Positions 25,281-33,343 of a stretch of DNA of 64,000 nucleotides are shown one piece after another. Origin of the DNA: Rhizobiaceae bacterium (GTDB lineage: Bacteria; Pseudomonadota; Alphaproteobacteria; Rhizobiales; Rhizobiaceae); NCBI GenBank assembly GCA_023953905.1, contig JAMLJA010000017.1, positions 1 through 64,000 on the forward strand, written 5' to 3'. A model generated the notes under the pieces. It was not told the origin of the DNA. It ran no database searches and worked only from the letters and a program-made list of their open reading frames with translations. Position 1 is the first letter of the stretch, and every line of letters starts with the position of its first letter. The position numbers were made by a program, and so were the translations under genes.

Positions 25281-27518
25281 ATGCGCGCCAGACGGATCTG
25301 CTTTGCAACTTTCGAGCTCGCCCCGTTTACCGGCGGGGGCATAGGGACTTGGCTCGCCAACACACTCATTGCGTATCGCGATCGGAGCACGCGGCTTGAG
25401 GTTCTCTTCTGTGCGCAGAACCTGCCCGACCCTGCTGAATTCAAGAGGCTCTATCCCGGCGTCGTCTTGCACACGATATCACTTGATACGCCCCCCGATG
25501 AGCTGCTTGAAGGCAGGACCCTCCGTCGGAAAGATATGATCTCCGTGGCGCAATGGCGCTCCTACCTCCTGATGTGCGCGCTGGAGCGAATGGAAAAGGA
25601 AACCGGACATTTCGATGTCGTGGAATTCGTTGACTGGTGTGGAGCCGCCTATTTCAGCGCCAATGCCAAGAAACTTGGACGCTCGTTTCAGAAGACCCAG
25701 CTCGCCGTGCGTCTCCACGCAACGGAAGGCGTGCTGAGGGACTTCGAGACCCGAGGGTGGTCCACTGACAATCTCATTGTGGCGGATCTCGAGCGTCAAG
25801 CGTTGCTCGATGCAGATGTGAAGGTGGCGCATCTGCCGCCGATTGCAGACGCTTTTCAGAGTCATTTCGGATTTAGCGAGGCGTGGCGCGCGGGTTTCCG
25901 CATCGATGCTCCTCCGGTGGCCGTTCAACAACGGGCGACCCGATCGCATCGCGTCACCAAGGACACGCCTCTGGTCTTCACCAGCAAGTTCCAGTCCATC
26001 AAGCGTCCGGAGATTTTCGCGCGGGCGGCCTCCCGCCTTCTCACAGAGCGACCGACCTATGGCGGGACGGTGCGCTTCCTCGCCTTCGACGTGGATAGCC
26101 GCCTGCGCCATCGCTGCGAAGCGGCATTTCCGGCCCAGCATCAAGATCGGGTGACGTTCGGTGGCCCCTCGGAAAAGGGCGCACGTGAGGCGATCATCAA
26201 GGACAGCGTGGCGGTTTTTCCGGGCGCGTTCGAAACCTTCTGTTTCGCGGCTTATGAAGCCAGCCTGGTTGGCGCGTTGGTCGTTCTGAACGAGCAGAAC
26301 CCTGCATTCGGAGACGACACGCCCTGGATCGATGGCGTCAACTGTATCAAGTTCGATGGGACGTCGTCCGGCCTCTTTGAGGCGCTCGACCGCATCTTCT
26401 CGACACCGGCTTGCACCGAAGGACTTGTGCCGGTGCAGGCGGAGCCGACCGATCGGCCTTATTGGGAGATGGTTCCTTTGCCGTCGAGGCACGGAAAGAA
26501 GGTAGCCAAGTCCCCATCGCTCGCCATTGTGGTTCCCCATCGCTACGAAGGCGGATTGCTCCACGGCACAGTGGATAGCATCCTGTCCGACGGCAGCCGA
26601 TTTGAGAAACTCGTCGTCGCCAGTCAGGCAGACGGCGAGCCGGCTGCAGACCTGGTGCTTGATGCCCTCGAGACACTGAGCCATGAAGCCGAAGACCGCG
26701 TGACACTCGTTCGCCGGCGTGGCGAGATGGGCATCGGTGCTTTGCTGACCGAGGGTCTTGCTCAGGCATCCGCCGATGTCATCGCGATCATCCCTGCGGG
26801 CTTCGAGGTTCTGCCAGATTTTCTTGAAACGGCTGTTGCAACGCTGGGCGCCCAGCCTGAACATGATGCAATCTTGCCCATGATCCGGGTCGTCCCGGAG
26901 CATGACGTCTTTCGATCAGGCGAACCATGGTTGCCGCTCGGCGCCAGCATTCACTACGGCACGTTCGTCAACCGCATGTCAGCGGGCTGCGTCGTCGCAC
27001 GGCGCTCGCTGTTTGAGGAATTTCCTCCAAGCGAGATCCTGACGGCGGAATGGATGTGGGATATCTTGCTGCGCGCTGCCTTTGCCGGGCGCCGCTTCCT
27101 CATTACCGATGAGCCGGCCGTTCAGGCGATCGTCCGCGTTCTATTTGATCATTACCCGCATGAAGAAGAGCAACGTCGAGAGACGTTTGAGCATGTGCGA
27201 CGCAGACATGCCATTCAGGGCTCCGCCTCGCGTTTGCCAATGAGCTTCCTGGGCGACGGAGAGCTTCTGGCGGCGCGCGGACCTCTGCATGAAAACGCCC
27301 ATGCAGAGATTGCATCCTTAAGGGATCAGGTCGAGCACGGGCACGCTTGGCGCGAGCGTGCGCTCGCTGCCGAAGATCAATTGAAAATACTGACGGAGGC
27401 AACGACCGTGCAGTTGGCCCTGCGAACGGCACGCGCAGTGGAAACCACCACGCCTTGGCTGAGGAAGCCGTTGCGAGCCGCGCTGAGACGCGCGCGCTCT
27501 AAACCGCGAAGGAGATGA
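25281..27518 (+). CDS. Two-domain glycosyltransferase (GT4-like plus GT2-like)
   Basis: A 745-aa protein that joins two transferase-like halves. Residues about 1-400 look like GT4: RRICFATFELAPFTGGGIGT with the glycine loop, then VFTSKFQSIKRPEIFARAAS and PGAFETFCFAAYEASLVGAL with the conserved acidic residues. From about residue 415, SLAIVVPHRYEGGLLHGTVD and SADVIAIIPAGFEVLPDFLE resemble a GT2/GT-A domain, though the usual DxD is not clear. A short coiled coil is at the C-terminus. ATG 25281 starts two bases after the preceding stop. The 3' end overlaps the convergent FkbM gene by 20 bp. Confidence 0.72.
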   Translation: MRARRICFATFELAPFTGGGIGTWLANTLIAYRDRSTRLEVLFCAQNLPDPAEFKRLYPGVVLHTISLDTPPDELLEGRTLRRKDMISVAQWRSYLLMCALERMEKETGHFDVVEFVDWCGAAYFSANAKKLGRSFQKTQLAVRLHATEGVLRDFETRGWSTDNLIVADLERQALLDADVKVAHLPPIADAFQSHFGFSEAWRAGFRIDAPPVAVQQRATRSHRVTKDTPLVFTSKFQSIKRPEIFARAASRLLTERPTYGGTVRFLAFDVDSRLRHRCEAAFPAQHQDRVTFGGPSEKGAREAIIKDSVAVFPGAFETFCFAAYEASLVGALVVLNEQNPAFGDDTPWIDGVNCIKFDGTSSGLFEALDRIFSTPACTEGLVPVQAEPTDRPYWEMVPLPSRHGKKVAKSPSLAIVVPHRYEGGLLHGTVDSILSDGSRFEKLVVASQADGEPAADLVLDALETLSHEAEDRVTLVRRRGEMGIGALLTEGLAQASADVIAIIPAGFEVLPDFLETAVATLGAQPEHDAILPMIRVVPEHDVFRSGEPWLPLGASIHYGTFVNRMSAGCVVARRSLFEEFPPSEILTAEWMWDILLRAAFAGRRFLITDEPAVQAIVRVLFDHYPHEEEQRRETFEHVRRRHAIQGSASRLPMSFLGDGELLAARGPLHENAHAEIASLRDQVEHGHAWRERALAAEDQLKILTEATTVQLALRTARAVETTTPWLRKPLRAALRRARSKPRRR

Positions 27519-28353
27519 CTGTTTCGCTGGTGATCTCAAGCGGGCCCTGGTCAGTTATCCGGCGGTGGGACGCCGCCAGGTTTTCTAGATCCCGCTCATG
27601 ACAGAATATGAAGTTCAGGGCTTCGCAGTCCGCCACTCTGCGGTATCCCTGCGGCAATAGAATTGCCTCGCATTCGGCGAGCTTCGTACTATTCAAGACC
27701 TCCATTATCAGCGGTGGCTTGAAGCGGGCGATAATTTCACTGGCCCCTGCAAGAACAGATGTTTCCACGCCTTCAACATCGATCTTGATCCCGCCCACCG
27801 ATGTCACGGGCAGCAGGTTCGCCGTGCGTGACAGAATCGCTCCACACGAATCCGGACCATGGTTCAGCAAGAGCCCGTCCAGGCTCGTAGCCGGCACAAG
27901 TTCGCAATGGTCCGTCTCGTAATCGGGCACAAGCGATTCCCCCGACGCCATGGACAGCACCCCAAACGCATGACCCAGCTTCACCATTCCGGCACTGTCG
28001 CTGACGGCCGTGTGGCAAGGCACGATGGCCAGATCGAAATTGTTCAGAAGAATGTTCTGCACAAGCCGGCCATGGGTCACGACAGAGGCTTCCACGGCCA
28101 CTGTCCGGTGCCGCCCTCTGGTGGCCGCGGCAAGCATCGCATAGACGCCGGAATAGGCCCCCACGTCGAGAAACAGCGACGGACCTTGGCGCTCAAGCAT
28201 TGCAAGCCACCAAGCCAGTGAATCGGTCTCGCCGAAATTGCCCTTGGCGATGGCAGCCAGCACGACGTCATCGACACCCCAGCTGTCGACAATCGCTCCC
28301 ATCAGAAAGCTTCTCCCCATGAAACTCACTTTCTCGACGTGGTGATGTCTCAT
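27499..28353 (-). CDS. FkbM-family methyltransferase
   Basis: SAM-dependent O-methyltransferase, 284 aa. The SAM-binding motif is GPSLFLDVGAYSGVYAMLAA, followed by HRTVAVEASVVTHGRLVQNI; the family hallmark IKIDVEGVETSVLAGASEII is at about residues 190-209. FkbM enzymes methylate hydroxyl groups of sugars and are frequent in capsule, LPS and EPS clusters, so it probably decorates the glycan made here (inference). It converges with and overlaps the two-domain transferase. Confidence 0.88.
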   Translation of the reverse strand: MRHHHVEKVSFMGRSFLMGAIVDSWGVDDVVLAAIAKGNFGETDSLAWWLAMLERQGPSLFLDVGAYSGVYAMLAAATRGRHRTVAVEASVVTHGRLVQNILLNNFDLAIVPCHTAVSDSAGMVKLGHAFGVLSMASGESLVPDYETDHCELVPATSLDGLLLNHGPDSCGAILSRTANLLPVTSVGGIKIDVEGVETSVLAGASEIIARFKPPLIMEVLNSTKLAECEAILLPQGYRRVADCEALNFIFCHERDLENLAASHRRITDQGPLEITSETVISFAV

Positions 28354-28407
28354 GGAACAGCTGGTCCTTGCTGGTTGTCTAGCGCATCTTGCAGAGCACG
28401 GCGGCTC

Positions 28408-28443
28408 TCGGTCGCCCGGGAGAGGAGTTTCCCGAGCGGCCGA
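28408..28443. other. Imperfect GC-rich stem-loop in intergenic spacer
   Basis: TCGGTCGCCCGGGA (28408-28421) can pair with TTCCCGAGCGGCCGA (28429-28443) with few mismatches across a 7-base loop. It lies between the DUF2793 gene stop and the FkbM start, both on the minus strand. It could be a terminator or RNA-processing site; there is no clear T-tract. Confidence 0.35.
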
Positions 28444-28560
28444 AGCTTCATAGGCCAGCAGGCACCGCTTTCAAAGCCGCGACTGATCAAGCGCGCCTTG
28501 CATCATCGTCGCGCTCAGCGATCTTGAGGCGACACGGCCAATATTCCGCGAGCGGCTCAG

Positions 28561-29976
28561 TCAGACATAGAGCGCATAGGTACCCGCATCGACGCCGCCA
28601 GCGACGCTGCCGGGGAAATAGCCGACACCACCGGCCGTAAAAATGATCGCGGCGACCCCTGCATAGTAGCGCGTTCCGGTCGCGGTTCCGGTGAACGTAC
28701 AGGAATAGGCTTCGATGATGGCCTGGGACAGTGCGAAGGCGAACGCTCCCGAAAAGCTTCTTGTCGCCGGCATGTCGATCGCGTTGTACGAAATGGTGAT
28801 GTAGGCGCGCGTCTGAGCAACCACGTGATAGGGAGCGTCGCCAGTTATCCTGTAATTGCCGCTGCCGACGATTCGTGCATCCGTGGCGTAAATATGCGCC
28901 GCGCCGCAGTCGCCGAAGTCCAGATCAGAGAATTCCAGAAAAGCCCGGTTGTTCGCATCGAGCCCGCGCGATGCCGCTTCGAGCGTCAGTCTGCGAACAT
29001 CCAGGCGCGCGCCATTGGCAAGTGACACGGCATGCCCACCCGGCGCCGAGATGACGACGTCGGCAGCCGCACCCCCCGTTCCGCGCAGAATAAGGCGCCC
29101 GCGGCCAGCCAGCGCCGTCCCGACAACCACACTCCCGACATAGGTGCCCGGCGCAACGAGGATTTCGATGTCGCTCAGGCCGCTGTCCAGAGCGAGCGCG
29201 GCGTCAACCGCGCGCTGGATGGTCGCGAACGCGCGATCCGAAGTGGCGTCGCGCCCATCATTTCCATCGTCGCCATCGGTGCGAACATGGAAGGTTCGAT
29301 TTTCCGCGAGAAGCTCCCTGACACCACCATTGGGAAACGCCACGCGTCCGGTCGTCGCGTCGACATGCATCGCCGTCAACCAGCTGCTTCCGTCGGGCGA
29401 AACCTTTACGTGCAGATCGTCGTCTCCAACCGTTCCGATCTCCGCCCTGCCGGAGAGGCCCGTCTGAAACAGCACCGCAGCCGTGTCGCCGCTTTCCGCT
29501 TTATTGACCTTCAGCTGATGGCCAGCGCCGCGATGCGTGAAGAGCGAGGCTGCACTTGAAACGGCGAACCGCGTCGTTTCATCGGCGGTCCTGCCAACCC
29601 CCAATAGGGGCAGTTCCGCAACGGCCGCGCTCCATTCGCTCCCATTCCAGACCAGCAGCCGGGCCGCGTCCTCAAGCCATACACGCCAGCCGGCCTTCGG
29701 CGATAAAAACTCCCACACACCGTCTCTGCTGCGCGCCACCTTGTTGTCACTGCCTGCAAATAGGCCACCGGCACCGGCCTCGACGATAAAGCACTCCCCT
29801 TCCGCAGGTCCGGCTGGAGGTGCGGCAGCAAACGCCGATGCCGAAAGCTGAACCACTGTATCGAGACGTTCAAGCGCCTCATTGTGCGTGACGTGCTTCT
29901 GGGCCTGAGCAGGAAGTATGTGGGGAAGTTCGAGAGAGGGAGTGGCGGTCCTTCGTATCTCCTGGGCAAGCCGCAA
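28561..29976 (-). CDS. DUF2793 and right-handed beta-helix protein
   Basis: About 471 aa from the TTG at 29976; the start is uncertain (other candidates TTG 30003 or a non-ATG codon after the AGGAG at about 29965). The N-terminus, TPSLELPHILPAQAQKHVTH with NEALERLDTVVQL, is the DUF2793 signature known from phage and gene-transfer-agent tail-associated proteins. Later residues (about 270-471) show pectate-lyase-like repeats: AFATIQRAVDAALALDSGLS, then short turns typical of a right-handed beta-helix. There are no phage genes nearby. It may be a surface or polysaccharide-binding or -degrading protein, possibly domesticated from phage (inference). Confidence 0.72.
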   Translation of the reverse strand: MRLAQEIRRTATPSLELPHILPAQAQKHVTHNEALERLDTVVQLSASAFAAAPPAGPAEGECFIVEAGAGGLFAGSDNKVARSRDGVWEFLSPKAGWRVWLEDAARLLVWNGSEWSAAVAELPLLGVGRTADETTRFAVSSAASLFTHRGAGHQLKVNKAESGDTAAVLFQTGLSGRAEIGTVGDDDLHVKVSPDGSSWLTAMHVDATTGRVAFPNGGVRELLAENRTFHVRTDGDDGNDGRDATSDRAFATIQRAVDAALALDSGLSDIEILVAPGTYVGSVVVGTALAGRGRLILRGTGGAAADVVISAPGGHAVSLANGARLDVRRLTLEAASRGLDANNRAFLEFSDLDFGDCGAAHIYATDARIVGSGNYRITGDAPYHVVAQTRAYITISYNAIDMPATRSFSGAFAFALSQAIIEAYSCTFTGTATGTRYYAGVAAIIFTAGGVGYFPGSVAGGVDAGTYALYV

Positions 29977-29977
29977 G

Positions 29978-29997
29978 AATAGGATATAATTCCTATT
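29978..29997. promoter_or_regulatory. Perfect inverted repeat at divergent promoter
   Basis: AATAGGA (29978-29984), TATAAT (29985-29990) and TCCTATT (29991-29997) form a perfect 7-bp-arm inverted repeat whose centre is itself a -10 consensus on the plus strand. A TTGACA reads on the minus strand at 30003-29998. It lies between the divergent DUF2793 gene and the membrane-protein gene, so it is a good operator candidate. Confidence 0.55.
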
Positions 29998-30122
29998 TGT
30001 CAATTGCGTTGCCCGGAGAGCCCGTTTTGAAGTTTTTTGCGCTGCGGATAGCCGGGATATGCTCCTTGCGCTTGACAGTGATCTTCCGGGACGCAAGTTG
30101 GCGAAAGGATCGAGCGGGACCC

Positions 30123-30689
30123 ATGAGAAGTCTTCTGAGCGTTATTTTTGCCGTAGTCTCATCTTTGATTGTCGTGGTCGGCTGGAAGCCGATCCTCGGC
30201 ATCGAGCAATACTATGCCGATATCGAGATCACGGCGCTGGGCGCAAAGGACCCCGCCTCGATGGGTTCGGAAGTCTGGGTTCATGGCCAGAACTGGCCGG
30301 ATGGCGTTACGATCGAGAATTTCCTGAAGGAGGCAGCGCCGCCTGAAGGATGGGAGATGCGCGGATTTGCGGCCATGTCTTACCAGAATCAGCCTGCCAC
30401 CATCGGCTGGCGCGGTTGGGTCGGACCCGAGGCCACGCTCATCTTTACCAGACATGACTGGTCCGGAGAAATGAGGCTGACCATCAACGGAACCACGCGC
30501 TCATATGATCTGTTTCACGCGGGCGGCGCAGGTCCGGAACTGATCGTACCCCTCAAGCAGGTGCCCGCCGTCTTGCGGACCAGCCTCACATCATTACCGC
30601 GCACGCTTTTGCCAGCGGCGCTTCTCGCGATTCTCTTGCTTCTGATCTACAGCGCGCTGCGCGCAGGTCGCGAGCCAATCATGAGGTGA
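30123..30689 (+). CDS. Small membrane protein with two terminal membrane helices
   Basis: A 188-aa protein not recognised. It has an N-terminal hydrophobic helix (LLSVIFAVVSSLIVVVGW, residues 4-21) and one near the C-terminus (LLPAALLAILLLLIYSAL, about 162-179), with a roughly 140-residue, likely periplasmic, domain between them rich in Trp and Gly. ATG 30123 is preceded by AGCGGGA; a longer form starting at TTG 30024 is possible. It is the last gene before the tRNA and may act with the polysaccharide cluster, e.g. in export or anchoring, but there is no direct evidence. Confidence 0.6.
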   Translation: MRSLLSVIFAVVSSLIVVVGWKPILGIEQYYADIEITALGAKDPASMGSEVWVHGQNWPDGVTIENFLKEAAPPEGWEMRGFAAMSYQNQPATIGWRGWVGPEATLIFTRHDWSGEMRLTINGTTRSYDLFHAGGAGPELIVPLKQVPAVLRTSLTSLPRTLLPAALLAILLLLIYSALRAGREPIMR

Positions 30690-30878
30690 AATGGCGAGGC
30701 GGACACGCTTCCTGGAAACCGACGACGTCGACCACTCGCTTTGAGAGGGCGGCCAAGTCCAGATATATCCCGCCATTGGCTCCCTTTGCGCAATCTCGTC
30801 AGATTGCTCTGATTTGCGCTTGCAATTCAACGTCCAGGTCGCTAGGTAGCGCCTCTGCACGTGACTGGCGCAAGCCGG

Positions 30879-32516
30879 TTATCGGGGCTGCATCCGTTGC
30901 GGCCATGCGCGCCCGTAGCTCAGCTGGATAGAGCACCAGACTACGAATCTGGGGGTCAGGAGTTCGAATCTCTTCGGGCGCGCCATCTCGCTTTTAGGGG
31001 GTGGAAAATCACCTAATATCCTGAATGGAAAGGATAAATTAGGTGTTCGAAGTCCTTCGGTCCGGCTGTATGCCAGAGGCTCCAGAAAAGCCAGTCTGAG
31101 GACGGTTTTCTTGCCGATTAGATCGGTGTTTTTCCAGATTTTCCAAGGACTTGAGAGAAAGTGGAGTGCGTGTTCGAACGACTCCTCCCAGGTCAGGCGT
31201 GGCTTGCCGTTTGCGACCAGCTTTTCTTCGGCCAAAGCCTTTTCCCGCTCCAGCTTGCTGATGCGCTTTTCATAGGCCGCAACGACTGAGGCATTGTCAG
31301 TCTCGACGATGCGGTCGAGCACTGCCTCGATCTTCTTTTCGACCTCGGCGACGTTTGCCTTAAGGTGCTTCGTCGCCTGCTTTGCCTGCGCAAGCCGCAT
31401 GTCCCAGGCATCCTTGAACATCGCCTTCGCCAGCTTGAACAGGTTCTCGGACGGCTCCAGACGCTCCACAAGGCCCTCGAACGAGCTTTCCAGCTCTTCG
31501 CGCTTGATCGACTTGCGATAGCTCTCGCAGCCCTTGGTCGGGCAGAGATAGTACGGGTATTTCTGATTCTTGCCCTGCGACCAGCAGGCCGTCAGAGGCT
31601 TCTGGCAGTCATCGCAGAGGATGAAACCGCGCAGCGGGAAGTCCGCGTTGATGTCCTTGCGCGCCGGAGCCTTGGCCGTGCCCTTGAGGCGCGTCTGTAT
31701 CTTCTCGAAGGTCTCGAAGCTGATAAGACCCTCGTGCTTGCCCTTGCGCAGCGTGACGCCCCAGCCGGGAGATTCGATGTATCCTGCATAGACGACGCGC
31801 GTCAGCATATCGGTGACACGCTGATTGCGGATTTCGCCGTTCGGCAAATCTTTCGGGAAAGAAGGCTGGCGCTCCAGGAAGCGCTTCACTTCGACCTGCG
31901 TCTCAAACCGCCCGGAGGCGTAGCCTTCCAGAGCCTCTTGCAGGACGGAGGCATTCGGCTCATCGCGAACGAGGATTTTTCCATGCCCGCTTTCGCGCTC
32001 ATAGCGATAGCCGACCGGAGCTTGATGCACCCAATAGCCATTTTGCATCCGCGCACGCATGCGGTTGACGGTCTGCTCGCCATTCTTCTGGCGCTGGTGC
32101 TGCGAGACAGAAGCGAGAAGGTTCTCGACGAGCTGAGAGTCGGAGTCTTCGCCAAATTCGATAGAGGGGCTGACAAGGACGCCCCCGGCATCGCCGATCT
32201 TCACCCGCAGCTCAAAATGCGCCATCAGCCCGCGCGCAAGGCGGCTGATGTCGTCGATAATGACCGCGTGCGGCTCCTTGCGGTGCTTGGAGAGGAAAGC
32301 CAGCATGGCCTGCATGCCCGGACGCGACGTCAGGCTTCCTGAGCTGTCGTCGCGGAAGACTTCGACGACTTCGTAATTCTTATACTTGGCGAACTCGCGG
32401 CAGCGCGTTTCCTGGGAGCCAAGGCCGTCGCCGCGCACGGTCTGCTTCGTGCTCGACACGCGGCAATAGATGACGGCCTTGCTGATATCCCGGTCTTGTT
32501 TTTCGTGTATGTTCAT
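30879..32516 (-). CDS. Large serine recombinase (site-specific integrase)
   Basis: A 545-aa recombinase that would catalyse integration and excision of the island. The N-terminal resolvase domain has the catalytic serine in VIYCRVSSTKQ (Ser21) and the arginine region IDDISRLARGLMAHFEL. A recombinase domain follows (APVGYRYERESGHGK), then a zinc ribbon (CDDC...C, about residues 300-330) and a coiled coil at about 370-430. ATG 32516 has a TGGAGG ribosome site; 32546 is a weaker start. The last roughly 35 residues are the antisense translation of tRNA-Arg (MARPKRFELLTPRF...), so the protein end here is set by the chromosome, and the excised form would end differently. Confidence 0.92.
   Translation of the reverse strand: MNIHEKQDRDISKAVIYCRVSSTKQTVRGDGLGSQETRCREFAKYKNYEVVEVFRDDSSGSLTSRPGMQAMLAFLSKHRKEPHAVIIDDISRLARGLMAHFELRVKIGDAGGVLVSPSIEFGEDSDSQLVENLLASVSQHQRQKNGEQTVNRMRARMQNGYWVHQAPVGYRYERESGHGKILVRDEPNASVLQEALEGYASGRFETQVEVKRFLERQPSFPKDLPNGEIRNQRVTDMLTRVVYAGYIESPGWGVTLRKGKHEGLISFETFEKIQTRLKGTAKAPARKDINADFPLRGFILCDDCQKPLTACWSQGKNQKYPYYLCPTKGCESYRKSIKREELESSFEGLVERLEPSENLFKLAKAMFKDAWDMRLAQAKQATKHLKANVAEVEKKIEAVLDRIVETDNASVVAAYEKRISKLEREKALAEEKLVANGKPRLTWEESFEHALHFLSSPWKIWKNTDLIGKKTVLRLAFLEPLAYSRTEGLRTPNLSFPFRILGDFPPPKSEMARPKRFELLTPRFVVWCSIQLSYGRAWPQRMQPR
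30909..30985 (+). tRNA. tRNA-Arg (anticodon ACG)
   Basis: A 77-nt cloverleaf: acceptor GCGCCCG pairs with CGGGCGC, discriminator G and encoded CCA at 30983-30985. The anticodon loop CTACGAA gives ACG, read as ICG for arginine CGN codons. The T arm is AGGAG-TTCGAAT-CTCTT. The 3' end is the integration site of the island to the right, and the antisense strand of the whole tRNA is read by the recombinase frame. Confidence 0.97.
31010..31045. other. Candidate attL arm: inverted repeat beside tRNA
   Basis: CACCTAATATCC (31010-31021) pairs with GGAT-AA-ATTAGGTG (31032-31045) as a 12-bp inverted repeat with a 2-base bulge, only 24 bp past the tRNA CCA. It lies within the C-terminal codons of the recombinase at the island's left edge. 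It could be part of the recombinase binding site, or a tRNA terminator. Confidence 0.4.
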
Positions 32517-32557
32517 GTCTGCCTCCAGTCCGCCTCCCATGTTCAAGGGGCTGGAAT

Positions 32558-32869
32558 CTATACGTTTTCAGGTTCATCCAATGGCTCCGATTTTACCTTA
32601 TCGAAGCCTTCTTTTGCGCGCGGACAGGACTCATCCGAATCTTGTCCACATACTTCTTGCAGGGGATGAACGCCGAAGCCGAGTTCTACGTAAGCAACCA
32701 TGATAGACCAGATCGCTTGCAGGAACTCTTCTTTCTGTTCTTCGCTCAGGTTCGGATCGTCGAGATACGCCTGGTACTTCTCCACATCCACAGCAACGAT
32801 AGGCCGTGCTGACGCATCGAAACGACCGGAGAGATTGCGGTTGCCGCCTTTCGTGTTATCACCCAACAT
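32558..32869 (-). CDS. Hypothetical protein upstream of recombinase
   Basis: A 103-aa soluble, acidic protein without recognised domain: it contains RPIVAVDVEKYQAYLDDPNL and LSEEQKEEFLQAIWSIMVAY, helical in character. It is 41 bp upstream of the recombinase start in the same direction and probably co-transcribed, so a role in control or in recombination directionality is possible (inference only). ATG 32869 follows an AAGGGG ribosome site. Confidence 0.7.
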   Translation of the reverse strand: MLGDNTKGGNRNLSGRFDASARPIVAVDVEKYQAYLDDPNLSEEQKEEFLQAIWSIMVAYVELGFGVHPLQEVCGQDSDESCPRAKEGFDKVKSEPLDEPENV

Positions 32870-32891
32870 ATCGTACCCCTTCTATAATTTT

Positions 32892-32906
32892 ACTACTAAT
32901 TGTAGT
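32892..32906. promoter_or_regulatory. Palindrome in the recombinase operon promoter
   Basis: ACTAC-TAATT-GTAGT is a perfect 5-bp-arm inverted repeat in an AT-rich stretch just upstream of the ribosome site of the 103-aa gene. A -10-like TTATAG follows it on the minus strand. It is a possible operator for control of the recombinase operon. Confidence 0.4.
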
Positions 32907-32992
32907 TGTCGATCAAATTCTACACTCTGCGATAGGCCGCTCTGATCCGTTTCACCTCCTTTGAATCCGTTTGATTCCGCTTCGACCCGCCG

Positions 32993-33343
32993 TCATTCTT
33001 CGGCGAGCTTCTCCCAATCGGGCGGTATGAGCTTGAAGAGGCCACAGCTCTCGCTACCGACCGGCACCACGACGCGCCGCCCTTGGAAGCCGTGATAGGT
33101 GCAAGAGACGTAGGACTGGCACGGCTGGCCCGGACGCACCGGATAGCGGCACTGATATTCGCTACCGATGTGCGGAGTGCCGACATTGCAGACGAACCAG
33201 ATACCGCCGAGGAGTAGCCACACGCGCGGACGCTTGAGCGCCGCAACCGTCAAATCCCATGGCGCATCGAGAATGCGCAGGATGATATGCGGGCGCTTGT
33301 TCGGCTTTCTGGTGCCGGTGACTTTAACATCGTAGTCATTCAT
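32993..33343 (-). CDS. Small membrane protein next to TraG
   Basis: A 116-aa protein with one hydrophobic segment (RPRVWLLLGGIWFVCNVGT, about residues 39-57) and four later cysteines (CRYPVRPGQPCQSYVSCTYH) that could form disulfides in the periplasm. The start overlaps the traG end by 8 bp, so the two are translationally coupled and the protein may assist the coupling protein in DNA transfer. No family is recognised. Confidence 0.72.
   Translation of the reverse strand: MNDYDVKVTGTRKPNKRPHIILRILDAPWDLTVAALKRPRVWLLLGGIWFVCNVGTPHIGSEYQCRYPVRPGQPCQSYVSCTYHGFQGRRVVVPVGSESCGLFKLIPPDWEKLAEE

Noticed and set aside
25479..26903. Long minus-strand open frame within the two-domain glycosyltransferase
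   Set aside because: No recognisable domain and low-complexity composition; the plus-strand protein has transferase motifs.
30879..30985. Taking the last 35 recombinase residues as a functional protein domain
   Set aside because: They are the antisense translation of tRNA-Arg, a known artefact of integration at tRNA genes.
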